A DNA stretch of 38,666 nt, from positions 1-38,666 of the forward strand of contig JBMONI010000030.1 of assembly GCA_049324575.1 (NCBI GenBank), given 5' to 3'. A program made the translations under genes and the position numbers. Position 1 is the first letter of the stretch. Each line of letters starts with the position of its first letter. The notes under the pieces are model-generated. The model worked only from the letters and a program-made list of their open reading frames with translations. It searched no databases and was not told where the DNA came from. Below, piece by piece: positions 32,210-38,666 of the stretch. The DNA is from JBMONI01 sp049324575 (lineage in GTDB: Bacteria; Omnitrophota; Omnitrophia; Omnitrophales; Aquincolibacteriaceae).

Positions 32210-33445
32210 ATGAAAAATAATTTTGCTTTCGGCCTCTTGATCATTCTCGCTGTGACGGCGGGATTTTTTATGGGAAGGATGTCGACGGCGACCGTGGGGG
32301 TAGGCGGTAAGGCCGTCACCGCGCCGGCGGTCGAAAAAAAAGCAGCGGTCAAAGCCGAAGCGCCTGTGGATGTTTCGGGGATGATCCCCTCGCGGGGCCC
32401 GGAACGGGCCAAGGTCCAGATCACGGTTTATGCGGATTTCCGCTGCCCTTATTGCAAGCGCGCCAATGAGATTATGCAGAAGATCGTCACCGAATTTCCG
32501 AACGATGTCCGCTGGACTTTCCGCCATTTCCCGCTTTCCCAGACGCCCGGCGAAGGGTCTTTCTTGATCCATGAAGCCGCGGCCTGTGCGACGGAGCAGG
32601 GAAAATTCTGGCCTTTTCATGACAAGGTCCTCGGCAGCGTCGATATCTCGACCGATAAAGCCGGGCTGGCCGCGCTGGCGGCCGAGATCGGGCTTGATGT
32701 GAAAAAATACGAGACCTGTCTTGAGAACGGGAAATATCGCGCTTTTCTCAAAGGGGAGCGGGAAGCGGGATCGGCGGAGGGGGTGCGCGGGACTCCGTCG
32801 TTCTTCATTAACGGCCATTCCCTTCGGGGCGGATATGACTACGAAAGTTTGAAAAAAACAACCGAGGCGCTTATCCGAGGCGAACAGCCGTCGCGCGAAA
32901 TGGGACTTGTCAAAGAGGGGCCGGTGGAATTCGGCGATCTCGAAAACCGCCCGGCGGAAGGTCCTGAGAATGCGTTGGTCACGTTGGTCGAATTCAGCGA
33001 TTTTCACTGCCCGTTCTCCAAGCGGGTCTATCCGACCCTCAAGAAAGTGAAAGAAAATTACGGCGACAAAATCCGTCATGTCTTTCGCCATTTTCCCCTG
33101 CCGTTCCATGAAGGAGCGAAAGAAGTTCATGCGGCTGCCGAATGCGCCTTCCTTCAGGGAAAATTCTGGGAATATCACGATGGACTTTTCAGCGCCGAAC
33201 AGCCTCTCAAGACCCGCGACGAGCTTTTAAAGCTTGCCGAAGAAAAAGGGCTGGACCGAAAAGCGCTGGAGAAATGCCTGGAGAGCGGGGAGACCGACGA
33301 GGAGGTCTCCGCGGACATCTCGAAAGGCGAGGAAGCGGGCGTGGACGGGACGCCGACTGTTTTTGTGAACGGAAAGAAAATCTCGGGGGCTTCTCCGTAC
33401 GAAAGCTTTGAAGCCGCGATCAAGGCTGCGCTCGAGAAAAAATAA
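32210..33445 (+). CDS. Membrane-anchored tandem DsbA-like thioredoxin protein
   Basis: A 411-residue protein with an uncleaved or cleaved N-terminal hydrophobic segment (about residues 6-22), a linker, then two DsbA-fold domains. Domain 1 (about 60-225) has the active site CPYC (79-82) in ADFRCPYCKR and cis-Pro in RGTPSFFING. Domain 2 (about 235-411) has CPFS (267-270) in SDFHCPFSKR and cis-Pro in DGTPTVFVNG. In domain 2 the second active-site cysteine is Ser, so it could form mixed disulfides but not an internal one. AAAAGGAG precedes the ATG at 32210. The protein would act outside the inner membrane. It is placed between the rnfC- and rnfD-like genes; its 3' end lies 22 bases before rnfD. 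Confidence 0.88.
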   Translation: MKNNFAFGLLIILAVTAGFFMGRMSTATVGVGGKAVTAPAVEKKAAVKAEAPVDVSGMIPSRGPERAKVQITVYADFRCPYCKRANEIMQKIVTEFPNDVRWTFRHFPLSQTPGEGSFLIHEAAACATEQGKFWPFHDKVLGSVDISTDKAGLAALAAEIGLDVKKYETCLENGKYRAFLKGEREAGSAEGVRGTPSFFINGHSLRGGYDYESLKKTTEALIRGEQPSREMGLVKEGPVEFGDLENRPAEGPENALVTLVEFSDFHCPFSKRVYPTLKKVKENYGDKIRHVFRHFPLPFHEGAKEVHAAAECAFLQGKFWEYHDGLFSAEQPLKTRDELLKLAEEKGLDRKALEKCLESGETDEEVSADISKGEEAGVDGTPTVFVNGKKISGASPYESFEAAIKAALEKK

Positions 33446-33467
33446 ACGGATCGACTTCGAGAGGGTC

Positions 33468-34319
33468 ATGCAAACGACGCTCGTCGGCAAGTTGCCGCAC
33501 ATCCATGCTCGGGGAACGGTCGCGGGGATCTACTGGACTTTTGTGCTTGCGCTTGCGCCGCTGGCCGCGATGGCGCTGGCCGCATGGGGATGGAACGCGC
33601 TTTTCTTGCTGGTGGTCTCCTGCGTCGGAGCCGTTGCGGCGGAAGTGCTTGCCGCGGCCGCGCTCGGAAAACCGAGGAGGCTCTCGGACGGCGTTTCGGT
33701 TCTGACGGCCATGACCTTCGCCTGTATGTGCCCTCCTTCGCTTGATCTCCGGCTGGCCTTTGGGGGAAGCTTTCTCGCGGTCTTCTTCGGGAAAGAAATG
33801 TTCGGAGGGACCGGACAATACCTTTTCCATCCGGCCTGCCTCGGCCAAGCGTTGATGCGGGCCTGTTTTCCGGAAAGCTTTGAGGCGCTAAGCGGCGGGG
33901 GGCGGAACTTCGACGGGCTTTCCCTTCTTCTGGCTCCGCAGGCCGATGTCTTGGCAGGGGTCTCCGTCGTTGCGCTTGCGGCCGGCAGCGCGCTGCTTCT
34001 TTTCAAAAAGACGGTCGAATGGGCCGTTCCAGCGATAGCGCTGCTCCTTTGCTCCTTTTATAATTTCTTGGCTCCCGGCGCGGCTTTCTCTTGGGCGGAA
34101 AGCCTTTTTTTTGCGATGTTTTTGATCACGGATTTTCCCCCGGCGCCGTGGTCAAAACGGGGGCGATGGTTCTTTGCCGGGATGGCCGCCTTCCTGGCGG
34201 TCTTCCTTCGAGGGGGCACTGGCGGGGGCTTTGTTTTTCCTTTTGCAGTCCTTGGGGCGAACGCCTTGAGCCCGTGGATCGATCGCGGCCTGCAACCCTT
34301 CCGGCTCCAACGGACATGA
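33468..34319 (+). CDS. RnfD-like membrane subunit without flavinylation motif
   Basis: A 283-residue, very hydrophobic protein resembling RnfD. It has the opening KLPHIHARGTVAGIYW, then LSDGVSVLTAMTFACMCPP, FFGKEMFGGTGQYLFHPA and the C-terminal FLITDFPPAPWSKRGRWFF with GGTGGGFVFPFAVLGANAL. The RnfD covalent FMN attaches to a Thr in an S/T-G-A-T motif; none is present, and the matching region reads FDGLSLL. The start at 33468 is chosen because the conserved part begins there; an in-frame extension would overlap the DsbA-like gene. The stop overlaps the next start as ATGA, so the genes are coupled. Confidence 0.78.
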   Translation: MQTTLVGKLPHIHARGTVAGIYWTFVLALAPLAAMALAAWGWNALFLLVVSCVGAVAAEVLAAAALGKPRRLSDGVSVLTAMTFACMCPPSLDLRLAFGGSFLAVFFGKEMFGGTGQYLFHPACLGQALMRACFPESFEALSGGGRNFDGLSLLLAPQADVLAGVSVVALAAGSALLLFKKTVEWAVPAIALLLCSFYNFLAPGAAFSWAESLFFAMFLITDFPPAPWSKRGRWFFAGMAAFLAVFLRGGTGGGFVFPFAVLGANALSPWIDRGLQPFRLQRT

Positions 34320-34462
34320 AGATCAAACTTTTTTTCCTTCATCTTGGGAAAGTGCTTTTTTTAGCCGCGTGGACGATCGGATTGGCCGGGCTTGTCTTTT
34401 GGGCCCGCACGGAAAGCCCTGCCGGTTTCCGGGCCTCTTCAGGATGGGCGAGGGGATTATGA
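34316..34462 (+). CDS. Small single-helix membrane protein in the rnfG position
   Basis: A 48-residue protein with one membrane helix (about residues 7-29) and a short tail, positively charged at the N-terminus. It overlaps the rnfD-like stop and the rnfE-like start, each by ATGA, which argues that it is translated. It stands where rnfG normally lies, and RnfG starts with one helix before its periplasmic FMN domain. That domain is absent here. It is either a shortened rnfG or an unrelated small protein; the helix alone cannot decide. Confidence 0.55.
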   Translation: MKIKLFFLHLGKVLFLAAWTIGLAGLVFWARTESPAGFRASSGWARGL

Positions 34463-34941
34463 AAAAGGAAGGCGTTCTTTCCCCAGTGTTCGGCGCGCTG
34501 CTCCTGGCGGCGCCCGCATGCAGGGACCTCTCCGAGGGATATGGGACCGGAGGGAGGGTCTGTGTGGCTTTTTGGCTCAGCCTTCTTTTTTTCCGCGTTT
34601 TTTGGAAGGCTTTTCCGGCGCCGTTATTTCTTTTTGCGCTTTGGGTCTGGATCGCTTCGCTTGCGCAGATCGTTTTTTATCTTTCGGGAATTTTCCCCTT
34701 CTGGGCTTTTGCGCTCGGACTGCTTCTGACGGAGCGTTTCCGCGAACGGCAGAATCCCCCGGCCTGGAAAATTTGCTGGACCGAAGGCCCTGCGGTCTGG
34801 ACCGGTTGCGTTCTGATGGGAAGCGTTGCGGAAGGGCTGTTTCGGGGAGCCCCCTCGGCTGGAGGCGTGGCGGCGGGGATCTTTTTCGCGCTCGGCCTGA
34901 CCGCGCTTGCGGTGCGCTCGAGAAAGGAGGCGGCGTCGTGA
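34459..34941 (+). CDS. RnfE-like membrane subunit, reduced, cysteine motif altered
   Basis: A 160-residue membrane protein that resembles RnfE of the NqrDE/RnfAE family (about 200-230 residues). SGIFPFWAFALGLLLTERF (76-94) lines up with the RnfE segment [21 protein letters not shown], and GSVAEGLFRG with GSLREIIGNG. The family's TNC cysteine is not present at that place, and no LGLCP motif is seen; cysteines occur at 21, 35, 106 and 117. The start at 34459 overlaps the upstream stop as ATGA, and the end overlaps the RnfA-like start as GTGA. Divergent, so the assignment is moderate. Confidence 0.62.
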   Translation: MKKEGVLSPVFGALLLAAPACRDLSEGYGTGGRVCVAFWLSLLFFRVFWKAFPAPLFLFALWVWIASLAQIVFYLSGIFPFWAFALGLLLTERFRERQNPPAWKICWTEGPAVWTGCVLMGSVAEGLFRGAPSAGGVAAGIFFALGLTALAVRSRKEAAS

Positions 34942-35438
34942 GTTTTGCGCTCATCCTTTTTCTTTCGGCCGGATTGTTCCTTTCTTCCTGGCAAAAAACG
35001 GGGACAGGGCATTTTGAATTCAGGGACGCGGCTTCCGGCATCTTCCTCCGGGGGTTTCAGATCCTCTGGCAAGCTGCACTCCTGCTTCTCCTTTTCTTTG
35101 CGCTCCTGAGATTGAAACCGGCCTATGTTTCGGATCCGGAACTCCTTCTCCCAACGGTGTTTTTAGGCCTTTTTTTGATCCGGGCATTCGGCCGAGGACC
35201 GGTTTATCTCGGTTTTCTTGTCGCCGGATTTACCGGCGGAGCTTGGGGCCTCGGCCGCGGCCTTCCCGAGAGCCTGGGATGGCTCCTGGGCTTGGTGACT
35301 GGAGCGGTCTTGTCGGGCCTCGTTTTCATCGGTCTGGCGGACCGGCTCAGGCTGAGCGCCTTGCCCGCAGCCTTTAAGGGGCTTCCGGCGCTGTTCCTTC
35401 TTGCGGCTGTTCTGGCGGCCGTGCTGGGGGGGATCTAG
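34938..35438 (+). CDS. RnfA-like membrane subunit without cysteines
   Basis: A 166-residue protein with about five or six hydrophobic segments. Its C-terminal part, LADRLRLSALPAAFKG (133-148), lines up with IRERLAVADVPAPFRG of RnfA, followed by a final hydrophobic helix. The RnfA motifs LGLCP and TNC, which help hold a 2Fe-2S cluster with RnfE, are absent; the whole protein has no cysteine. It starts with GTG at 34938, with AAAGGAGG upstream, and overlaps the previous stop codon. It is the last gene of the cluster; no rnfB follows. Confidence 0.6.
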   Translation: MSFALILFLSAGLFLSSWQKTGTGHFEFRDAASGIFLRGFQILWQAALLLLLFFALLRLKPAYVSDPELLLPTVFLGLFLIRAFGRGPVYLGFLVAGFTGGAWGLGRGLPESLGWLLGLVTGAVLSGLVFIGLADRLRLSALPAAFKGLPALFLLAAVLAAVLGGI

Positions 35439-35487
35439 ACCGGGTTTTGAGGGGGCTTAAAAACGGAAACAACATTTAAAAAAAGGC

Positions 35488-35516
35488 TTGACGGGTTCTC
35501 AAGGGATGTTTATTCT
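35488..35516 (+). promoter_or_regulatory. Sigma-70 promoter of polA
   Basis: TTGACG (35488-35493), a 17-base spacer and TATTCT (35511-35516), close to consensus. Predicted start near 35523 leaves a leader of about 147 bases before polA. Confidence 0.65.
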
Positions 35517-35608
35517 ACGTCCCGCTTTAGGCCAATCTGAGCCCCGCGCCTTTAGATCAAACAGACCCAAATCCATGAAAAATCGGCTTTAGCGGCGAGT
35601 TAGCGGTT

Positions 35609-35630
35609 CCTTTTTCCGCGGGGAAAAAGG
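35609..35630 (+). promoter_or_regulatory. Strong hairpin in the polA leader
   Basis: CCTTTTTCC and GGAAAAAGG form a perfect 9-bp stem with a GCGG loop, 39 bases before the polA ATG. No T-run follows. The rest of the 230-base gap shows no gene. Confidence 0.55.
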
Positions 35631-35669
35631 GCTTATCCTGAGCGTTTCGACCGAAAGCATTCCGTTCTT

Positions 35670-38396
35670 ATGAAAAAAAATCCAAAGTCGGGACCGGAGG
35701 CGGTCTCCAAGTCTTCCAGGCTGGTCCTGGTCGATGGCATGTCCTTCTGTTACCGCGCTTATTACGCGATCCGTAATCTGTCGAATTCCAAGGGACAGCC
35801 GACGAATGCCATTTACGGCTTTGTCACCATGATCCATAAACTGATCGAGGAGACCCGGCCCGAGGCGTTCGCGATCTGCTTTGACCGGAGAGAACCGACC
35901 TTCCGCCATGAGCGCTTCAAAGAGTACAAGGCGCACCGGAAGCCGATGCCGGAGGATCTCGGCGCGCAGATCGAACCGATCAAGGCATTCTGCCGCGCCT
36001 CGAACTACGCGATGTTTGAATTGGCCGGCTACGAGGCCGATGACCTGATCGGCACCTTGGCGGTCCAGGCCGCGAAGAAAGGCTTTGAGGTCCTGATCGT
36101 AACCGGGGACAAAGACGCGTTCCAGCTGGTGAATGAGAAGGTGAAGATCCTGAATCCTCACAAAGACAATTTCATTTATGATGCGAGCGAGGTCCGCAAA
36201 CGTTTCGACGGCGTCGGCCCCGAGCAGGTCGTCGACCTGATGGCGCTGATGGGGGACGCCTCCGACAATATTCCCGGTGTCCGGGGGATCGGCGAGGTGA
36301 CCGCACTCAAGCTGATCCAGCGGTTCGGTACGCTCGACAAGCTCTTTTCGAGCCTCGAGGCGATCGACTCCAAGAAACAGCGGGCTCTTCTCGCGGAGCA
36401 CCGCGAAGACGCGATGATGTCGCGCGAGATCGCAACGATCGACACAAAGGTCCCGGTCACGATCGACTGGGGAGCGCTCGATCTTGGCGAGCCGGATGCG
36501 GAGACCCTCACAACCTTCTATAAAGAATATGAGTTCCGCAATCTCCTTCGGGAAACAATGCCCGAAAAAGCGGAGCCGGTCGAAGCAAGGGATTACCGGA
36601 CCGTGAGAACGGAAAAGGAGCTCAAGGCGCTTGCGGCGGATCTCAAAAAAGCCGGCGCGTTCAGTTTTGATACGGAAACCACTTCCAGCGATCCGATGCG
36701 CGCGGCCCTGGTGGGGATGAGTTTTTCCTGGAACGAGCGCCAAGGGGTTTACGTGCCGGTCGCTTCCAAAGAACACCGGGGCGAGGGATTGCCGGTCGCG
36801 GAAGTTCTCAAAACGCTGGGGCCGCTTCTTGCGGACAAAAGCCTGAAAAAATACGGACAGAACATCAAATACGACTGGATCGTCATGCGGCGGGCGGGGG
36901 CCATGGTGGACGGCATTGTGTTCGATACGATGATCGCCAGCTACCTGATCAATCCGGTGAAGCTGAACCACAATCTCGATGATATTTCGCTCGAATACCT
37001 CGCCCTTCGAAAGATCACGACTGAGAGCTTGATCGGAAAGGGCAAGGGGGCCAGCACCATGGATGAAGCGCCGGTCGAAGAGGTCGCCCGCTATGCGGCC
37101 GAAGACGCGGACTGCGTTTTCCGGCTGGTGCCGATCCTTTCGAAGAAACTGCAGGAGCAGGGCCTTCAAAAACTATTCACCACCGTCGAAATGCCTCTTT
37201 CCCTTGTCTTGGCTGAAATGGAGATGAGCGGGGTGAGCCTCGACACCGACCTTTTGAAGGAGCTTTCCGACGAAGCGGCCAAGGAGCTGGAGGCGCTTAC
37301 TCGCGGCATCTATCAAGAGGCCGGGCAAGAATTCAACATCAACTCGACGAAACAATTGGCCGATGTGTTATTCGTCAAACTGAAATTGCCGGTGGTCCGG
37401 AAGACCAAGACCGGTTTTTCTACCGATGTGAATGTCCTGGAAAAGCTTGCTGAAGAGTACGAACTTCCAAAAAAGATCTTGGAATACCGGGAACAGGCCA
37501 AATTGAAATCCACCTACCTTGACGCGCTTCCGACCCTGGTGTGCCCGGGGACCGGCTGTGTGCATACCTCCTATCACCAGGCGGTGACCGCAACCGGGAG
37601 ACTTTCGAGTTCAGACCCGAACTTGCAGAACATCCCGTCAAGAACAGCGGCCGGGCGCCGGATCCGCAAGGCCTTCGTTCCTCGCCCTAGAAAGAAAGGC
37701 AAGGGCAAGATCGTGTCGGCTGACTATTCCCAGATCGAGCTCCGGGTGCTCGCGCATCTTTCGGGCGACAAGAATCTCATGCACGCGTTTCGCGAGGACA
37801 AGGACATTCACCGTTTCACGGCGACCCTGCTTTATGAAGGCGTCCGGGAAGAGGACGTGACGCGGGAAATGCGGGATACCGCCAAGGTCATCAACTTCAG
37901 CATTATTTACGGAAAGACCGGGTATGGACTTTCCAAGGATCTCGGGATCCCGATCCCCGAAGCCGAACAGTTCATCCGCCAGTATTTCGAACGCTACGAA
38001 GGCATCAAAAAATATCTCGATCAGCAAAAAGAGAAGGCCCGAAAACAGGGCTATTTGGAAACGATCCTGGGACGGCGTTCGTATTTTCCCGAGATCAATT
38101 CTTCGAATCTCCAGGTGAGACAGTTCGCGGAACGGGCCGCGATCAATGCGCCGATCCAAGGGTCGGCCGCCGATCTGATCAAGCTGGCGATGATCCGGAT
38201 CCAGGAGGCGCTGCGCCGGGACTTCGCCGAGGCCTGGATGATCATGCAAGTGCATGACGAACTTGTTTTTGACGTGCCGGCCGCTGCCGCCGAAAAAGTC
38301 GCGGAGCTTGTACGCCGGGAAATGGAAGGAGCCTATTCGATGAAGGTCCCGCTCAAGGTCGATACGGTCATCGGCGATTCCTGGTTCAAACCATGA
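35670..38396 (+). CDS. polA: DNA polymerase I
   Basis: A 908-residue repair polymerase with all three domains. The 5' nuclease (about 1-290) has VLVDGMSFCYRAYYA, ICFDRREPTFRHE and YEADDLIGTLA. The 3'-5' exonuclease (about 310-500) has FDTETTS (Asp334, Glu336), GQNIKYDW and YAAEDADCVF, so proofreading residues are kept, unlike in Taq. The polymerase domain has DYSQIELRVLAHLSGD (Asp685), KVINFSIIYGKTGYGLS and QVHDELVFDVP (Asp863, Glu864). The ATG at 35670 has no strong ribosome site. It overlaps coaE by ATGA, so the two are linked. Confidence 0.97.
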   Translation: MKKNPKSGPEAVSKSSRLVLVDGMSFCYRAYYAIRNLSNSKGQPTNAIYGFVTMIHKLIEETRPEAFAICFDRREPTFRHERFKEYKAHRKPMPEDLGAQIEPIKAFCRASNYAMFELAGYEADDLIGTLAVQAAKKGFEVLIVTGDKDAFQLVNEKVKILNPHKDNFIYDASEVRKRFDGVGPEQVVDLMALMGDASDNIPGVRGIGEVTALKLIQRFGTLDKLFSSLEAIDSKKQRALLAEHREDAMMSREIATIDTKVPVTIDWGALDLGEPDAETLTTFYKEYEFRNLLRETMPEKAEPVEARDYRTVRTEKELKALAADLKKAGAFSFDTETTSSDPMRAALVGMSFSWNERQGVYVPVASKEHRGEGLPVAEVLKTLGPLLADKSLKKYGQNIKYDWIVMRRAGAMVDGIVFDTMIASYLINPVKLNHNLDDISLEYLALRKITTESLIGKGKGASTMDEAPVEEVARYAAEDADCVFRLVPILSKKLQEQGLQKLFTTVEMPLSLVLAEMEMSGVSLDTDLLKELSDEAAKELEALTRGIYQEAGQEFNINSTKQLADVLFVKLKLPVVRKTKTGFSTDVNVLEKLAEEYELPKKILEYREQAKLKSTYLDALPTLVCPGTGCVHTSYHQAVTATGRLSSSDPNLQNIPSRTAAGRRIRKAFVPRPRKKGKGKIVSADYSQIELRVLAHLSGDKNLMHAFREDKDIHRFTATLLYEGVREEDVTREMRDTAKVINFSIIYGKTGYGLSKDLGIPIPEAEQFIRQYFERYEGIKKYLDQQKEKARKQGYLETILGRRSYFPEINSSNLQVRQFAERAAINAPIQGSAADLIKLAMIRIQEALRRDFAEAWMIMQVHDELVFDVPAAAAEKVAELVRREMEGAYSMKVPLKVDTVIGDSWFKP

Positions 38397-38666
38397 CGGC
38401 GAAACTGATCGGGATCACGGGAGGGTTTGGCTCGGGGAAAAGCGCGGTTGCCGGTTTTTTGCGGGAGTCGGGCGAGGAGGTCCTGGACGCGGACCGGATC
38501 GCTCACGAGGCGCTTGAGAAAGACAGCCCCGCGCATCCTGCGCTGGCGCGTCTTTTTTCGGATGCGCTGGACGTGAAGACCGGAGCGTTCGACAAGGAAA
38601 AGATTGCCGCGGTCGTTTTTTCCGATGCCGAGAAAAGGAGGCGGGCCGAGGCGGTTCTGCATCCTT
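38393..38666 (+). CDS. coaE: Dephospho-CoA kinase, N-terminal part
   Basis: Last step of coenzyme A synthesis: phosphorylates the ribose of dephospho-CoA. The visible 91 residues have the P-loop IGITGGFGSGKSAVA, VLDADRIAHEAL and FDKEKIAAVVFSD, all typical of CoaE. The start overlaps the polA stop as ATGA. The gene runs off the window, so the C-terminal half is not seen. Order polA-coaE is common. Confidence 0.92.
   Translation, partial: MTAKLIGITGGFGSGKSAVAGFLRESGEEVLDADRIAHEALEKDSPAHPALARLFSDALDVKTGAFDKEKIAAVVFSDAEKRRRAEAVLHP

Noticed and set aside
35589..37169. Open frame of 526 codons opposite polA
   Set aside because: Antisense shadow of a clearly recognised polymerase; no ribosome site or domain.
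1..38666. CRISPR arrays, insertion sequences or prophage genes
   Set aside because: No evenly spaced repeats, transposases or phage structural genes were seen anywhere in the window.

Overview
The window is a chromosomal segment centred on a replication origin, probably from an uncultivated Gram-negative bacterium. GC is moderately high in most genes, there is a lipoprotein and a signal peptide, and most cistrons are tightly packed or overlapping. A lineage such as Omnitrophota would fit the gene content, but that is a guess because no marker can be searched here. Every gene left of about 15.3 kb lies on the minus strand and every gene right of 15.6 kb on the plus strand, so all transcription runs away from dnaA.

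Left arm, reading away from the origin: the classical rpmH-rnpA-yidC-mnmG-parA-parB string, with two perfect parS palindromes flanking the parAB promoter. Next comes a short glycan locus: a solute-binding lipoprotein, a GH94 phosphorylase, a secreted glycoamylase/GH144-like protein and a ROK regulator. The GH94 and glycoamylase proteins resemble the last two domains of cyclic beta-1,2-glucan synthase, so beta-1,2-glucan use is the best guess. At the edge lies cysC-cysH-cysK for assimilatory sulfate reduction and cysteine synthesis; cysK is cut by the window.

Right arm: dnaA (GTG start inside a DnaA box), an AT-rich spacer with further DnaA-box variants, dnaN, a dciA-like gene where recF is often found, gyrB with a charged insertion, gyrA and serS. 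Directly after serS come two intact tRNA-Ser genes and a broken tRNA-Ser copy split at its anticodon loop by a double palindrome. A lower-GC GIY-YIG gene follows, then a zinc alcohol dehydrogenase, a membrane protein with a degenerate GGDEF domain, bioA-bioD and mnmA.

The most unusual region is 30.8-35.4 kb. It is an Rnf-like cluster in which the known cofactor sites appear to be missing from most subunits. The RnfC-like protein keeps two 4Fe-4S motifs but lacks the GGAGFPT flavin/NADH loop. The RnfD-like protein lacks a flavinylation motif. The RnfG position holds only a 48-residue single-helix protein. The RnfE- and RnfA-like proteins lack the usual cysteine motifs, and no rnfB is present. 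A periplasmic protein with two DsbA-type domains (CPYC and CPFS) sits inside the cluster, suggesting a repurposed membrane redox or thiol system. The window ends with polA, behind a strong promoter and a structured leader, and the start of coaE.
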